A stretch of DNA of 64,000 bases, taken from positions 62,001 through 126,000 of the forward strand of contig JAEUHR010000025.1 of assembly GCA_016794425.1 (NCBI GenBank), written 5' to 3'. Positions within the stretch are counted from its first letter, which is position 1, and each line of letters begins with the position of its first letter. Below the pieces are notes generated by a model. The model ran no database searches, had not been told where the DNA came from, and saw only the letters and a list, made by a program, of their open reading frames with translations. This stretch comes from Planctomycetota bacterium. Its GTDB lineage: Bacteria > Planctomycetota > UBA1135 > UBA2386. Of this stretch, positions 44,390 through 53,584 are shown in pieces. Position numbers and translations under genes: made by a program.

Positions 44390-45430
44390 ATGCCTTCGTC
44401 TCCCGAATCGGCCGCCCCGCAACCGGGGTTCGACCCCTGCCTGCAGATCCAGGTGGATCTGTCGGCGATGCTCGACGGAGAGCTCGATCCGGCGTCGGTG
44501 CGCCGCGTCATGGTGCACTCGGACGTGTGTGGCAATTGCCGCACGTTCCTGAACGGCATCCGGCAGCAAGCGCGGCTGCACCGCGCGCTCGCCGCGACCG
44601 AAGTCGGCGCCAAGGTCCCCGCCGATGGCGGTGACGGCGTTGCCGCCGAACGGGTCGATCGGTTGCGCGAGCAGCTGACCGCCAACCGCCGCCGCCTGTC
44701 GCGGATCCTCTACGAGCTGGGCCGCTGTTTCGTGCTGATGGGGTTGTCGCCCGACTTCTCGCGCGAAGTGGCCAAGGAGCCGGTGCCCGTGCCGGACATG
44801 GCACTGCGGGGTCGCAACCTGCTCGACGAAGTCGCGCGCAGCGAGGGTGCCGTCGGCGCCGAGTGGGTCACGGCGCGCGAGCTGTTCGATGGTCAGCTGC
44901 GGTCGCCCGAGGAGAACCTCGCCAAGGGGCAGCGGCTGTTGACCGAGTGCCTGTCGCTCGACCCGGAGCTGCACGAGGCCCGCATCTACATCGGCCTCGT
45001 CCACTATGTGCGCGGCCAGCGCGCGCTGTCGCGCAAGCAGTTCGCGTCGGTGTTGCAGGCCACCGACGATCGCGTGTTGCGGGGCTACGCGCTGCTGAAC
45101 CTCGGCAACCTCAGCCTCGACGAAGGCGACTGCGACCGCGCGGTCCAGCTGCTGCTCGAGCTGGTCGAATCCGGCATCCCGCAGGAGCAGCCGCGGATGA
45201 TGCCGACGGCGTACTTCAACCTGGGGCTCGCCTACGGGTTCAAGGGCGAGTTCGGGGAGTGCGCGCGGTGGTTCGGTCGCCTGCACGAAGAGACGCCGCA
45301 CCGCCGCGGTTGGGCCGCCCGCGAACTGGGCCGGCGCAGCCAGTTCCTGCACCTGATCCGCAGCAATCCCGATGCGCGGGTCGTGGCGGAAGCGTTCCCG
45401 GCCTGGTTCCAGGCCGCGGCGGGGGCCTGA
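44390..45430 (+). CDS. Zinc-finger anti-sigma factor fused to TPR repeats
   Basis: This 346-residue soluble protein has an N-terminal anti-sigma (ZAS) domain with the exact H-x3-C-x2-C motif at His43, Cys47 and Cys50 (HSDVCGNC), preceded by LSAMLDGELDP, the usual ZAS helix. Instead of the usual membrane helix, residues about 170-330 form TPR repeats: NLAKGQRLLTECLSLDPELHEA, RGYALLNLGNLSLDEGDCDRA and AYFNLGLAYGFKGEFGEC. It follows its cognate sigma gene directly. TPRs may sense a partner or tether the complex; this is a cytoplasmic anti-sigma rather than a transmembrane one. Confidence 0.85.
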   Translation: MPSSPESAAPQPGFDPCLQIQVDLSAMLDGELDPASVRRVMVHSDVCGNCRTFLNGIRQQARLHRALAATEVGAKVPADGGDGVAAERVDRLREQLTANRRRLSRILYELGRCFVLMGLSPDFSREVAKEPVPVPDMALRGRNLLDEVARSEGAVGAEWVTARELFDGQLRSPEENLAKGQRLLTECLSLDPELHEARIYIGLVHYVRGQRALSRKQFASVLQATDDRVLRGYALLNLGNLSLDEGDCDRAVQLLLELVESGIPQEQPRMMPTAYFNLGLAYGFKGEFGECARWFGRLHEETPHRRGWAARELGRRSQFLHLIRSNPDARVVAEAFPAWFQAAAGA

Positions 45431-45571
45431 CGCCGTGGTGGCCGCCGCCGTGCATGCCACGATTCGGTCCGGCGTGGACCGGCGCGCTGCATCGGGGCGC
45501 CGGCTTGCCAACACGGCATTGAACGATAGACTTCAGCACCTCCTGCCGTCCGCTCGGTGCGCAGCTCTGCG

Positions 45572-46021
45572 ATGAAGACCATGCTTCGATTGCTCGCGTC
45601 GGTTGCCCTCGCCGCCTGGATCGCCCTGCCGGGTGTCGGCAGCGACGGTGGCGACAACGCCGGCGGCACCGGTGTGTGGATCCTGCCGCGGTCGAGCTTC
45701 TTCACCTCCCAGATGCCGTGCATCAGCGCGACCACGCCCGCGCGGCAGTCGCAGTCGATGGCGAGCGCGTTCAACGGCATGCGGCTGACCACGTCGACGG
45801 AGATGGGAGCCTTCACGGCGACCTTCGTCGATCCGTTCAGCGGGTCGTCGACGGCGCTGCCGACCAATGGCCGCGACGTGGTGCTCAGCGGCACGCTGTT
45901 GCGCGCCGTGCAGGAGAGCGGATCCGCCGCCGAGATCGTGGTCGTCGACGGACAGCTGCAGGGCTACGTGGTGCGCGTCTCGGTCGACGCGGCCGGCGTC
46001 GCGTCGCTGCAGCTCTACTGA
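45572..46021 (+). CDS. Small exported protein of unknown function
   Basis: This 149-residue protein has a signal peptide (MKTMLRLLASVALAAWIALPG). The mature part contains GVWILPRSSFFTS, a Thr/Ser-rich region and C-terminal strands EIVVVDGQLQGYVVRVSVD. ATG 45572 is preferred over an upstream in-frame GTG (45557), since the signal sequence begins there. It is about 140 bp downstream of the anti-sigma gene, so it could belong to the sigma regulon. No family is recognised. Confidence 0.7.
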   Translation: MKTMLRLLASVALAAWIALPGVGSDGGDNAGGTGVWILPRSSFFTSQMPCISATTPARQSQSMASAFNGMRLTTSTEMGAFTATFVDPFSGSSTALPTNGRDVVLSGTLLRAVQESGSAAEIVVVDGQLQGYVVRVSVDAAGVASLQLY

Positions 46022-46058
46022 TCGCCGCGCCGTCCGCCGCTGCGGCCGCGTCGGTCGC

Positions 46059-46865
46059 TCATCGTGCCCGGAGCCGCGCGATCTGTTCGCGTTGCCGCAG
46101 CATGTGGCCGGGCCGGTTCGTGCACATCGCGTCGAGCCCGAGCGCCGAGCCGCCATGGAAGCCGAGGTCGTCGTCGGTGGTGTAGGTGCAGAGCAGCAGG
46201 CCGTGGGCATGGCAGGACTCGACCTCGGCGGCGGTCAGCGCGGTCGCCTGCCAGTGCAGCATGCCGGCGCCGATCCGCCGGGCCGCGTCGATCGCTTCGG
46301 CCGACAACGTCGCGCACACCTCGTTGGGGCCCAGCAGCGCTACGGCCAGATCCGGGGCGCTGCGCTTCGCTGCCGCGACGAAGGCCCAGTCGAACGACTG
46401 CAGGATCGAGCGATCGACTGCGCCGGCGCGCCGCAAGGCGGCCACGTAGGCGGCGGCATCGCCGGCCTTGTGTTCGACCATCGCGATGCAGTCGGGTGCC
46501 AGCAGCGCCAGCACGTCGGCCAGGGTCGGCACACCAGTGGGGCCGCCGGCGGTCGCATGCCAGCCGGCGGCATCGAGCTGCTGGACCTCGGCCCAAGTCG
46601 TCTCGGCCACCAGCGCGCCAGGGCCCAGCCGCTGCGCGGCGTCGGTGGTGCGATCCAGGGTGGCGTCGTGCAGGCACACCAGCACGCCGTCGCGGGTCGG
46701 GCGCACGTCGAACTCCTGCATCCGGACCCCGAGGCGCAGCGCCGAGGCGAACGCCGGCAGGGTGTTCTCGGCGAAGTGGGCGCTGTCGCCGCGGTGGGCG
46801 ACGACCACCGGCCCGCCCCGGCCCGCGTCGGCCAGTCGCACGAAGACGGATTCCGACTGCGTCAT
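46059..46865 (-). CDS. Glycerophosphodiester phosphodiesterase
   Basis: This 268-residue TIM-barrel GDPD hydrolyses glycerophosphodiesters to glycerol-3-phosphate and an alcohol. Catalytic features are VVVAHRGDSAHFAENTLPAF (His and the metal-binding Glu), MQEFDVRPTRDGVLVCLHDATLDRTT (metal ligands and second His), and VEHKAGDAA, where the usual ExK lies. There is no signal peptide, so it is cytoplasmic. Confidence 0.93.
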   Translation of the reverse strand: MTQSESVFVRLADAGRGGPVVVAHRGDSAHFAENTLPAFASALRLGVRMQEFDVRPTRDGVLVCLHDATLDRTTDAAQRLGPGALVAETTWAEVQQLDAAGWHATAGGPTGVPTLADVLALLAPDCIAMVEHKAGDAAAYVAALRRAGAVDRSILQSFDWAFVAAAKRSAPDLAVALLGPNEVCATLSAEAIDAARRIGAGMLHWQATALTAAEVESCHAHGLLLCTYTTDDDLGFHGGSALGLDAMCTNRPGHMLRQREQIARLRAR

Positions 46866-46965
46866 GCGCGCGGCAGCTTACTCAGCGGCGCCGACCAACG
46901 CTGCTCCGCGGGTTGTCGCGGGATCCTGTGGCGGCAGCGCCGGCGGCCCGCATGATCTGCACGTC

Positions 46966-47313
46966 ATGACTCCCGAGACCTACCGGTTGCTGCACGTGGT
47001 CGGCGCCCTGCTCCTGTTCCTCGGCCTCGGCGGCGTGCTGGCCCACGCCGGTGGCGGCGGCAAGCCACCGGGGTTGTTCCTCGGCCTGCACGGGCTCGGG
47101 CTGCTCGTGTTGCTGGTTTGTGGTGTCGGTGTGATGCACAAGGCCGGCTACCCGTGGCAGCCGTGGGTGTTCGCGAAGATCGCCTGCTGGGTGCTGCTCG
47201 CCGCGCTGCCGACGCTGGTGCGCCGCGGTGTGCTGCCGCGCGCGCTCGGGCTCCTGCTGGTGCTGGGCCTCGGTGCCGCTGCCGCGTGGCTCGGCCTGTC
47301 GAAGCCGTTCTGA
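46966..47313 (+). CDS. Small four-helix membrane protein
   Basis: This 115-residue protein is almost entirely hydrophobic, with four predicted transmembrane segments (about 8-26, 36-57, 66-83 and 90-110). It carries a Gly-rich loop AHAGGGGKPPG and KAGYPWQPWVFAK between helices 2 and 3. It lies 79 bp upstream of gmhA on the same strand. No family is recognised; it resembles SirB/YeaQ-sized membrane proteins. Confidence 0.7.
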   Translation: MTPETYRLLHVVGALLLFLGLGGVLAHAGGGGKPPGLFLGLHGLGLLVLLVCGVGVMHKAGYPWQPWVFAKIACWVLLAALPTLVRRGVLPRALGLLLVLGLGAAAAWLGLSKPF

Positions 47314-47392
47314 TCTCGCACACGGCCGGGCGCGCGAGCGCCCCGGAAATCGCTGGCGGCTCGCGTTCGCAGGCGGCAGCATCGTCCTCGCC

Positions 47393-47968
47393 ATGAACGT
47401 CGACCGCATCCGCGCCGCTGTCGAAGAGAGCATCGCCACGAAGCAGCGGCTGCTCGCGACGTGCCTGCCGGCGCTGGCGCAGCTCTGCGATCTCGCAGTG
47501 GCGACGCTGCGCGGTGGCGGCAAGCTGCTGCTGTGTGGCAACGGCGGCAGCTCCTGCGACGCCGCGCATGCCGCCGGCGAGCTCGTCGGCTGGTTCGAGA
47601 AGAAGCAGCGCGGGCCGTATGCCGCGATCGCGCTCGGCCAGACGGTGCCGACGCTGACCGCGATCGGCAACGATGCAGGCTACGAGCACGTGTTCGCGCG
47701 CGAAGTCGAGGCGCTGGGGCGGGCTGGCGACCTGCTGGTCGGCTTCACGACCTCGGGCGGCAGCCGCAACGTCGTGGCGGCGCTGCGCCAGGCCAAGCAG
47801 ATGGGGCTCGCGACCGCTGTGCTGTGCGGCGAGAAGCGCGGTGCCGCGCTGGAACACGCCGACATCGCGGTGCAGGTGCCGTCGACGAGCACACCGCGCA
47901 TCCAGGAGAGCCACCTGGTCTGCGTGCACGTGCTGTGCGCCGCCGTCGAGGACGCGCTGGCCGGCTAG
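47393..47968 (+). CDS. gmhA: Sedoheptulose-7-phosphate isomerase (SIS domain)
   Basis: This 191-residue SIS-domain enzyme makes D-glycero-D-manno-heptose 7-phosphate, the first step to ADP-heptose for LPS. Motifs: LLLCGNGGSSCDAAHAAGELVG (sugar phosphate and metal site), LTAIGNDAGYEHVFAREVEAL, and VGFTTSGGSRNVVAAL. The length fits GmhA. Convergent genes abut: its TAG ends at 47968 and the next minus-strand stop begins at 47969. DiaA is a less likely alternative. Confidence 0.92.
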   Translation: MNVDRIRAAVEESIATKQRLLATCLPALAQLCDLAVATLRGGGKLLLCGNGGSSCDAAHAAGELVGWFEKKQRGPYAAIALGQTVPTLTAIGNDAGYEHVFAREVEALGRAGDLLVGFTTSGGSRNVVAALRQAKQMGLATAVLCGEKRGAALEHADIAVQVPSTSTPRIQESHLVCVHVLCAAVEDALAG

Positions 47969-48646
47969 TCAGCGCGGCTGCGCCGGCGGCGGGCTGGTCT
48001 CGACGATGCGCCAGCTGCCGGTGAACACCCCGGGCAGATCGGCGTCGGGTTGCAACGGGCCGTTCGGGATCACGCGATCCGGCTCGCGGCGCGCCGCGCG
48101 CTCCAGCAGAGGGCTCGGGAATCCCGCCGACAGCGGTCCGCCGATCGGCTCGACACCGTCGGGCTTCGTCACCAGCATCGCGCCGTCGGGGAACACCGTG
48201 TTGCTCCAGTGCCGCAACTTCGGCAGCAGGGTTTCGAGTTCGGCGACCGGCGCCGTCGCTGCGATGACCACGTAGGTCGTGCCGGCGCGGATGCCGGCGC
48301 GGGTGGTCCAGGCCAGTTCCTTGCCCTCGTGCTGGCCCGGCAACACGCTCTGGCCCTTCGGCAGCGGGTGCGGCAGATCGCTCTGCAATGCCGGTGTCGG
48401 CCACAACACCACCGTGCCGTCTTCGCGGCTGTAGGCGAACACGTAGACGTGGCTCGGTGCGGCCAGGTGCAGCGACAGCCGGATCGGCGATTCGGCCGGC
48501 AGCGCGTCGAAGTTCCGTCCCTGGCGGATCTCGGTGCCGGTGCCGATGCGCCAGGTCGCGGCCGGGGCGTCCGGCGTGCGCTGCCACCAGACGACACCCG
48601 CGACCAGCAGCGCCAGCGCGGGCAGGATCACGAGTCGCCGGTTCAT
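47969..48646 (-). CDS. DUF4384-like membrane-anchored protein
   Basis: This 225-residue protein has one N-terminal transmembrane or signal-anchor segment (LVILPALALLVAGVVWW). The exposed domain contains the DUF4384-like strand pattern SPIRLSLHLAAPSHVYVFAY and DGTVVLWPTPALQ, followed by helices ETLLPKLRHW. DUF4384 domains often accompany Hanks kinases or caspase-like proteins and are probably sensory. Nothing adjacent clarifies its role. Confidence 0.7.
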   Translation of the reverse strand: MNRRLVILPALALLVAGVVWWQRTPDAPAATWRIGTGTEIRQGRNFDALPAESPIRLSLHLAAPSHVYVFAYSREDGTVVLWPTPALQSDLPHPLPKGQSVLPGQHEGKELAWTTRAGIRAGTTYVVIAATAPVAELETLLPKLRHWSNTVFPDGAMLVTKPDGVEPIGGPLSAGFPSPLLERAARREPDRVIPNGPLQPDADLPGVFTGSWRIVETSPPPAQPR

Positions 48647-48745
48647 CGCCGCGCAGGCTACGCCGGTCGGGTCGTGCGGTCGAGCGCCGCTTGCCATCGT
48701 GCCATCGTTGTCGTCCGATGCCGACCTCGTTGCCGAGGAGGCTCC

Positions 48746-49990
48746 ATGCGCTGCCACTGGTCGATGCCGTTCGTCTGCGCGTTCGCACTCGTTGCCCAGG
48801 AACCGGACGCGAAACGGCCGGCGCCGATCCGGTTCACGGAGTTCCCGGTGCCCGATGCGGCGCCGCTCGACCTCGCGGCCACCAGCGCGCGCGCGGTCGA
48901 GGTGCTGCTGGAGCTGCAGGAGGGCGACGACGGCGACCAATGGCCCTACGAAGGCGTCTACCGCGAGGACGAGGGGCAGCTGCCGATCGGCTACCGCGTC
49001 GGCGGCACGTCGATCGCGTGCCTCGGTCTGATCGCGGTGCCCGGGTTCCGCGCCGACGAACGCCGGCGGGCCGCGGTCGAGCGCGGCCTCGCGTTCGTGC
49101 TGAAGACGCTGGATGCGCCCCGCATGCAGAAGGACTTCGTCGGCACCTACGACGTGCGCGGCTGGGGCCACGTCTACGCGCTCGAGTTCCTGCTGCACCT
49201 GCAGGACCACGAACTGGTGCCCGCCGCTTCGGTGGCCGAGGTCGAGCGGCGCGTCGGCTGGCTCGTCGAAGCGCTGGTCGAGTCGGCGATCCCGAAGTCC
49301 GGCGGCTGGAACTACTCGCGGCTGCGCGGCTTCAAGAGCCCGCGCAACACCGCCTCGACGTTCATGACCGGTCCGGCGCTGCAGGCCCTGTTCCACGCCG
49401 AGGCGCGCGGCCACGAGGTGCCCGTGGCGGTGGTGACCCAGGCGCTCGACGCGCTGGAACGCGCGCGTGCCAAGCCGGGCGGCTATGCCTACGGCGCGCC
49501 GCGGGACAGCCAGGCGGCGGTCGACGAAGGCGACCTGACGATGATGGACAAGACGCCGAGTTCGGCCGCGCGCGCGACGGTCTGCGAGACCACGCTGATG
49601 CTGGCCGGCCGCGGCGATGCGGTGCGGCTCGAGCGGGCGATCGAACGGTTCTTCGCGCACTGGGACGATCTCGCGGTCCGCAAGAGCCAGCCGCGTACGC
49701 ACATCCCGCCGTACGGCATCGCCCCGTACTACTTCCTGTTCGGCCATCTCTATGCGGCGCAGGCGATCGAACAGCTCGCCGATCCGGGCAAGAAGGACGA
49801 CTACCGCGCGCGGTTGGCTGCGGTGCTCGCGAAGTCGCGCGAAGCGGACGGCGGCTGGAACGACCGCCAGTTCGCCCGTTCGGCCGGTTACGGCACCGCG
49901 CTGGCGATGCTGACGCTGCACATGCCGAAACTGCCGAAGCCCGCCGCGTGGCGCCGGGATGCCGCCGACGCACAGCCGGCCGCGAAGTGA
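48746..49990 (+). CDS. Secreted alpha/alpha-toroid (prenyltransferase/squalene-cyclase-like) protein
   Basis: This 414-residue exported protein has a strong ribosome-binding site (gaggagg) and signal peptide MRCHWSMPFVCAFALVAQEP. The mature protein shows the repeats of the terpenoid cyclase/prenyltransferase fold: GTSIACLGLIAVPGF, WGHVYALEFLLHLQDH, GGWNYSRLRGFKSPRNTAST, APYYFLFGHLYAAQAIEQL and GGWNDRQFARSAGYGTALA. No DxDD cyclase motif is seen, so it is likely non-catalytic or of novel activity. Similar exported toroid proteins are frequent in Planctomycetota. Confidence 0.85.
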   Translation: MRCHWSMPFVCAFALVAQEPDAKRPAPIRFTEFPVPDAAPLDLAATSARAVEVLLELQEGDDGDQWPYEGVYREDEGQLPIGYRVGGTSIACLGLIAVPGFRADERRRAAVERGLAFVLKTLDAPRMQKDFVGTYDVRGWGHVYALEFLLHLQDHELVPAASVAEVERRVGWLVEALVESAIPKSGGWNYSRLRGFKSPRNTASTFMTGPALQALFHAEARGHEVPVAVVTQALDALERARAKPGGYAYGAPRDSQAAVDEGDLTMMDKTPSSAARATVCETTLMLAGRGDAVRLERAIERFFAHWDDLAVRKSQPRTHIPPYGIAPYYFLFGHLYAAQAIEQLADPGKKDDYRARLAAVLAKSREADGGWNDRQFARSAGYGTALAMLTLHMPKLPKPAAWRRDAADAQPAAK

Positions 49991-49994
49991 CCGG

Positions 49995-50735
49995 TCAGCT
50001 GCCGGCGCGGTGCACGTGGTGCGGTGACGCCTGGTCGGTCGGCATCACGACGATCGTCTCGATGTCGACATGGGCCGGCCGCGTCGCCGCGAACACGACG
50101 CAGTCGGCGACGTCGTCGGCGGTCAGCGGCCGCGTGCCCTGGTAGACCTTGGCGGCGCGCGCCGCGTCGCCGCGGAACCGCACCAGCGAGAACTCGGTCT
50201 CGACCATGCCCGGATCGACACTGGTGACGCGCACGCCGGTGCCGAGCGTCTCGATGCGCATCGCCTCGCAGATCGACTGCAGCGCGCGCTTGCTGCCGCA
50301 GTAGACGCCGCCGCCGGCGTAGCTCTTGTGCCCCGCGATCGAGCCGATCACCACGACGTGGCCGCCGCGCCGTTCGATCATCTGCGGCAGCACGCGGCGC
50401 GTGACCTCGAGCAGGCCGAGCACGTTGGTCTCGACCATCTCGCGCCAGGCCTCGCCGGTTCCCTCGGCGATCTTCTCGGTGCCGCGCGCGAGGCCAGCGT
50501 TGTTGACCAGCACGTCGATCGGACCGTGGCGGGCTACCGCGGCGTCGAGGAAGCCCGCGACGCTGACGGGATCCGTGACGTCGAGTTCGTGGTGGTGGGC
50601 TTCGGCTACGACCGACGGCAGGCGATCGGCGCGGCGGGCGCCCAGCGACAGGCGGTCACCGAGGCGGGCGAACGCCCGCGCGCAGGCGGCGCCGATGCCC
50701 GAGCTGGCGCCGGTGACGACGACATGGCGGCTCAT
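49995..50735 (-). CDS. SDR family NAD(P)-dependent oxidoreductase
   Basis: This 246-residue short-chain dehydrogenase has a cofactor loop VTGASSGIGAACARA (TGxxxGxG), NNAG in VLVNNAGLARG, the catalytic Ser in VIGSIAGHKSYAGG, and the active-site YxxxK as YCGSKRAL. The pattern is closest to the YdfG/3-hydroxy acid dehydrogenase group. Its stop codon is four bases from that of the convergent toroid gene. Substrate unknown. Confidence 0.93.
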   Translation of the reverse strand: MSRHVVVTGASSGIGAACARAFARLGDRLSLGARRADRLPSVVAEAHHHELDVTDPVSVAGFLDAAVARHGPIDVLVNNAGLARGTEKIAEGTGEAWREMVETNVLGLLEVTRRVLPQMIERRGGHVVVIGSIAGHKSYAGGGVYCGSKRALQSICEAMRIETLGTGVRVTSVDPGMVETEFSLVRFRGDAARAAKVYQGTRPLTADDVADCVVFAATRPAHVDIETIVVMPTDQASPHHVHRAGS

Positions 50736-50815
50736 CGCCGCAGGATAGGCACGGACGGGCGCCGGCACACCATGCCGCTCCAGACCGCGGCCCCCAAACG
50801 CCGATGCCATGGCCC

Positions 50816-51781
50816 ATGAGCTACCGCCTGGCCTACAACCTGTCCGACCCCGAAACCGGCGCGACGCACACGCTGCTGCTGTCGGGCGGCATGTGGCACG
50901 GCGACGTGTTCCTGTACGACTTCTCGCTGCAGCAGCTGGGACTGGCCGGCCGCATCGAGTGCGACTGGCGCGAATCGGGGCCGCGCGTGCACCTCGACCA
51001 GGGCGATCCATCGCAGCCACGCACGCGGCAGGCGCTCGAACGCGTCGCGATCGTGCTGCGCCCGTTCTTCCACGGCACGTTCGTCGGCCTCGACGATGCC
51101 GCGCTGGCCAGGCTCTATCCCGGCGACTACCACCGCAAGGTGGGCTACACCGACGAACAACCGAACGAGATGGAGGCCGAGTTCAAGGGCGCGATCGCCG
51201 ACCTGGTGGTGCGGACGCTGCGGCCGAAGAAGGTGCTCGACGCCGGCTGTGCGGGTGGCCTGCTGGTGCGCGAGTTCCTGCGCCGCGGCGTCGACGCGCA
51301 CGGTTTCGACCACTGCCCCGACCTCGAGCAGATCGTCGTGCGCGATGCCGCGCCGCGCGTGCGGCGTGGCTCGGTGACGCAGATCCCGTACGGGCCGGCC
51401 GACGGCTTCGACACGCTGGTCTGCATCGACGTGTTCGAGCACGTGCCCGAGGACCGTGTGCCGCAGATGGTGCGCGAGTTCGAGCGGCTCGGCGTGCAGA
51501 ACCTGGCGGTGCACATCTCGCACACCGAACTGGAGCACTTCGGCCACATCACGCTGCGGCCGCTGTCGTGGTGGGACGCCCAGCTGGCGCCGGCGTTCCG
51601 TCGCGCGCAGACCACGGGCGGCGAACTGCTGGCGTTGCCGCGGCCGTACGATCCGCGCCGCGTTCTGCGCGTCTACCAGCGCGTGCAGCCGCCGATCGAG
51701 TTGCCGCGGCGGTCGGCGCTCAGCCCCACAGCAGCAGCGCGATCTGGCGCAGCTGTTCCGCCAGCGTCAGCGCCGCGATGA
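50816..51781 (+). CDS. Class I SAM-dependent methyltransferase
   Basis: This 321-residue protein has residues 1-130 as an unassigned beta-rich region. From about residue 135 the Methyltransf_11/23 domain begins with KKVLDAGCAGGLLVREFLRRG (SAM motif I), then HGFDHCPDLEQIV and FDTLVCIDVFEHVPEDRV (motif II). The first in-frame ATG at 50804 is an alternative start. The 3' end overlaps the convergent TauE-like gene by 62 bp. Substrate unknown. Confidence 0.88.
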   Translation: MSYRLAYNLSDPETGATHTLLLSGGMWHGDVFLYDFSLQQLGLAGRIECDWRESGPRVHLDQGDPSQPRTRQALERVAIVLRPFFHGTFVGLDDAALARLYPGDYHRKVGYTDEQPNEMEAEFKGAIADLVVRTLRPKKVLDAGCAGGLLVREFLRRGVDAHGFDHCPDLEQIVVRDAAPRVRRGSVTQIPYGPADGFDTLVCIDVFEHVPEDRVPQMVREFERLGVQNLAVHISHTELEHFGHITLRPLSWWDAQLAPAFRRAQTTGGELLALPRPYDPRRVLRVYQRVQPPIELPRRSALSPTAAARSGAAVPPASAPR

Positions 51782-52484
51782 CCACGACGACACGGCGCAC
51801 CGCCGCGGTGCCCTTGGCGACACTCCAGTGGCTGGCGAGGTAGCTGCCGACGGCGGCGCCTGCCGCCAGCCACAGGGCCGGCGCCCAGTCGATCGCGCCG
51901 ACCCAGGCGAAGCTGGCCGCACTGCCGATCGACGTGACGATGACCAGGATGCTCTTGGCGGCGTTCACGGCCAGCAGGTCGCGGTCGTAGGCCTGCGCCA
52001 GCACCAGTGTCGCGACGAGGCCGGTGCCGACCTGCACGTAGCCCATGTGCAGGCCGATCACGAAGCAGCCCAGTGCCGCCAGCCACGCCGGCCGGGGTCG
52101 GGCCGCCGGTTCGTTGCGGCCGCGCAGCTGCTGCCACAGCAACAGCGCGATCACCGCGGCGAGGTAGCCGCGGAACCACAGCGGCGGCAGCCCCAGCGCG
52201 AGGTGGCTGCCGAGGATCGCGCCCGGCAGCGCCATCAGTCCCTGCAGCCAGGCGCGGCCCGGCATGCGCCGGCCGGCGCGCAGGAAGCCCAGGCAGGCGA
52301 ACCCGCCGATCGCGATCGCGGCGATCCGCGTGGACGGGTTCGCGACGTCCAGCGGCAGGTGCCACGCGTATTCGAACGCGAGCAACCCGAGCACGCCGGC
52401 GCCGCCGGCGACGTTGTTGATCGCGCCCATCGCGACCCCGGCCGCGACGGTCACGACAGCGGCGAGGATCGTCGAGTGGTCCAA
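51720..52484 (-). CDS. TauE/SafE family sulfite/anion exporter
   Basis: This 254-residue membrane protein has about seven to eight hydrophobic segments. The first has VAMGAINNVAGGAGVLGLLA, corresponding to the N-terminal TauE/SafE repeat, and the second half repeats as GLHMGYVQVGTGLVATLVL. The start is uncertain: TTG 52484 fits the family N-terminus, with another TTG at 52541. It probably exports a sulfur-containing anion. It is directly downstream of mdh on the same strand. Confidence 0.83.
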   Translation of the reverse strand: MDHSTILAAVVTVAAGVAMGAINNVAGGAGVLGLLAFEYAWHLPLDVANPSTRIAAIAIGGFACLGFLRAGRRMPGRAWLQGLMALPGAILGSHLALGLPPLWFRGYLAAVIALLLWQQLRGRNEPAARPRPAWLAALGCFVIGLHMGYVQVGTGLVATLVLAQAYDRDLLAVNAAKSILVIVTSIGSAASFAWVGAIDWAPALWLAAGAAVGSYLASHWSVAKGTAAVRRVVVVIAALTLAEQLRQIALLLWG

Positions 52485-52542
52485 GGGCGCGGTGACGGCA
52501 GACCGGGGAGCAGGCGGGGGGCGGGCGGCCTGCGGCCGCAAG

Positions 52543-53529
52543 TCAGCCCAGCAGGGCCTTCACCATCTCGCGCTCTTCGAGCAGCTCGTTCCAGCTGATG
52601 GTCGCCTTCTGCTTGCTGAACTCGTTCATCGCCAGGCCCTGGACGAGGTGCCAGTTGCCCTTGCCGTCGGTCGTGCACGGGAAGCCGCTGATCAGGCCCT
52701 CCGGCGTGCCGTAGCTGCCGTCGCTGAGCACGCACAGCGACGCCCAGTCGTCCTTGGTCGTCACCGTGAACAGGCTCTTCGCGTGGTCGCAGGCCGCCTG
52801 CGCCGCCGACAGCGCCGACGACTTGCCGCGCGCCTCGATGATCGCCTTGCCGCGCTCCTGCACGGTCTTCAGGAACGGGCCCTGCAGCCAGGCGTCGTCG
52901 GCGACCGCTTTGGCGGCCGGCACGCCGTCGATCGTCGCGTGGTGCCAGTCCGGGTACTGCGTGTTGCTGTGGTTGCCCCAGATCGTGACGTTCTTGACGG
53001 TCGACCAGTGCTTCTTGGCCTTCTGTGCCAGCTGCGCCTTGGCGCGGCTCTGGTCGAGCCGCGTCATCGCCGAGAAGCGTTCGGGCGGCACACCCTTGGC
53101 GTTGCGCATCGCGATCAGGCAGTTGGTGTTGCACGGGTTGCCGACCACGACGACGCGCACGTCGGGCCCGGCGGTCGCGGCGATCGCGCGGCCCTGGCCG
53201 ATGAAGATCTGGCCGTTCTCCATCAGCAGGTCCTTGCGCTCCTGGCCCTTGCCGCGCGGCTTGCTGCCGACCAGCAGGCACAGGTCCGCGTCCCGGAACG
53301 CGACCTCGGGCTTGTCGGTGCACGTGACCGAAGTCAGCAGCGGGAAGGCGCAGTCCTCGAGTTCCATGCGCACGCCTTCGAGCGCCGGCAGCACCGGCGT
53401 GACCTCGAGCAGCTGCAGGGCGACCTTGACGCCCGGACCGAAGATGCTGCCGTTGGCGATCAACGGCAGCAGGGAGTAGCCGATCTGACCCGCGGCACCG
53501 GTCACCGCGACACGCTTCACCATGCTCAT
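52543..53529 (-). CDS. mdh: Malate dehydrogenase
   Basis: This 328-residue NAD-dependent enzyme of the TCA cycle, cytosolic-type MDH group, has the motifs [14 protein letters not shown] (NAD loop), [34 protein letters not shown], the substrate Arg in [10 protein letters not shown], and the catalytic His in [11 protein letters not shown]. Length and spacing match the 327-329 residue bacterial type. ATG 53529 or 53523 are both possible starts. Confidence 0.96.
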   Translation of the reverse strand: MSMVKRVAVTGAAGQIGYSLLPLIANGSIFGPGVKVALQLLEVTPVLPALEGVRMELEDCAFPLLTSVTCTDKPEVAFRDADLCLLVGSKPRGKGQERKDLLMENGQIFIGQGRAIAATAGPDVRVVVVGNPCNTNCLIAMRNAKGVPPERFSAMTRLDQSRAKAQLAQKAKKHWSTVKNVTIWGNHSNTQYPDWHHATIDGVPAAKAVADDAWLQGPFLKTVQERGKAIIEARGKSSALSAAQAACDHAKSLFTVTTKDDWASLCVLSDGSYGTPEGLISGFPCTTDGKGNWHLVQGLAMNEFSKQKATISWNELLEEREMVKALLG

Positions 53530-53584
53530 CGCGGCATTGCATCCGGCCGCGCCGCGCTTTCAAGGCTGCCGCAGCGGCCGCGGC

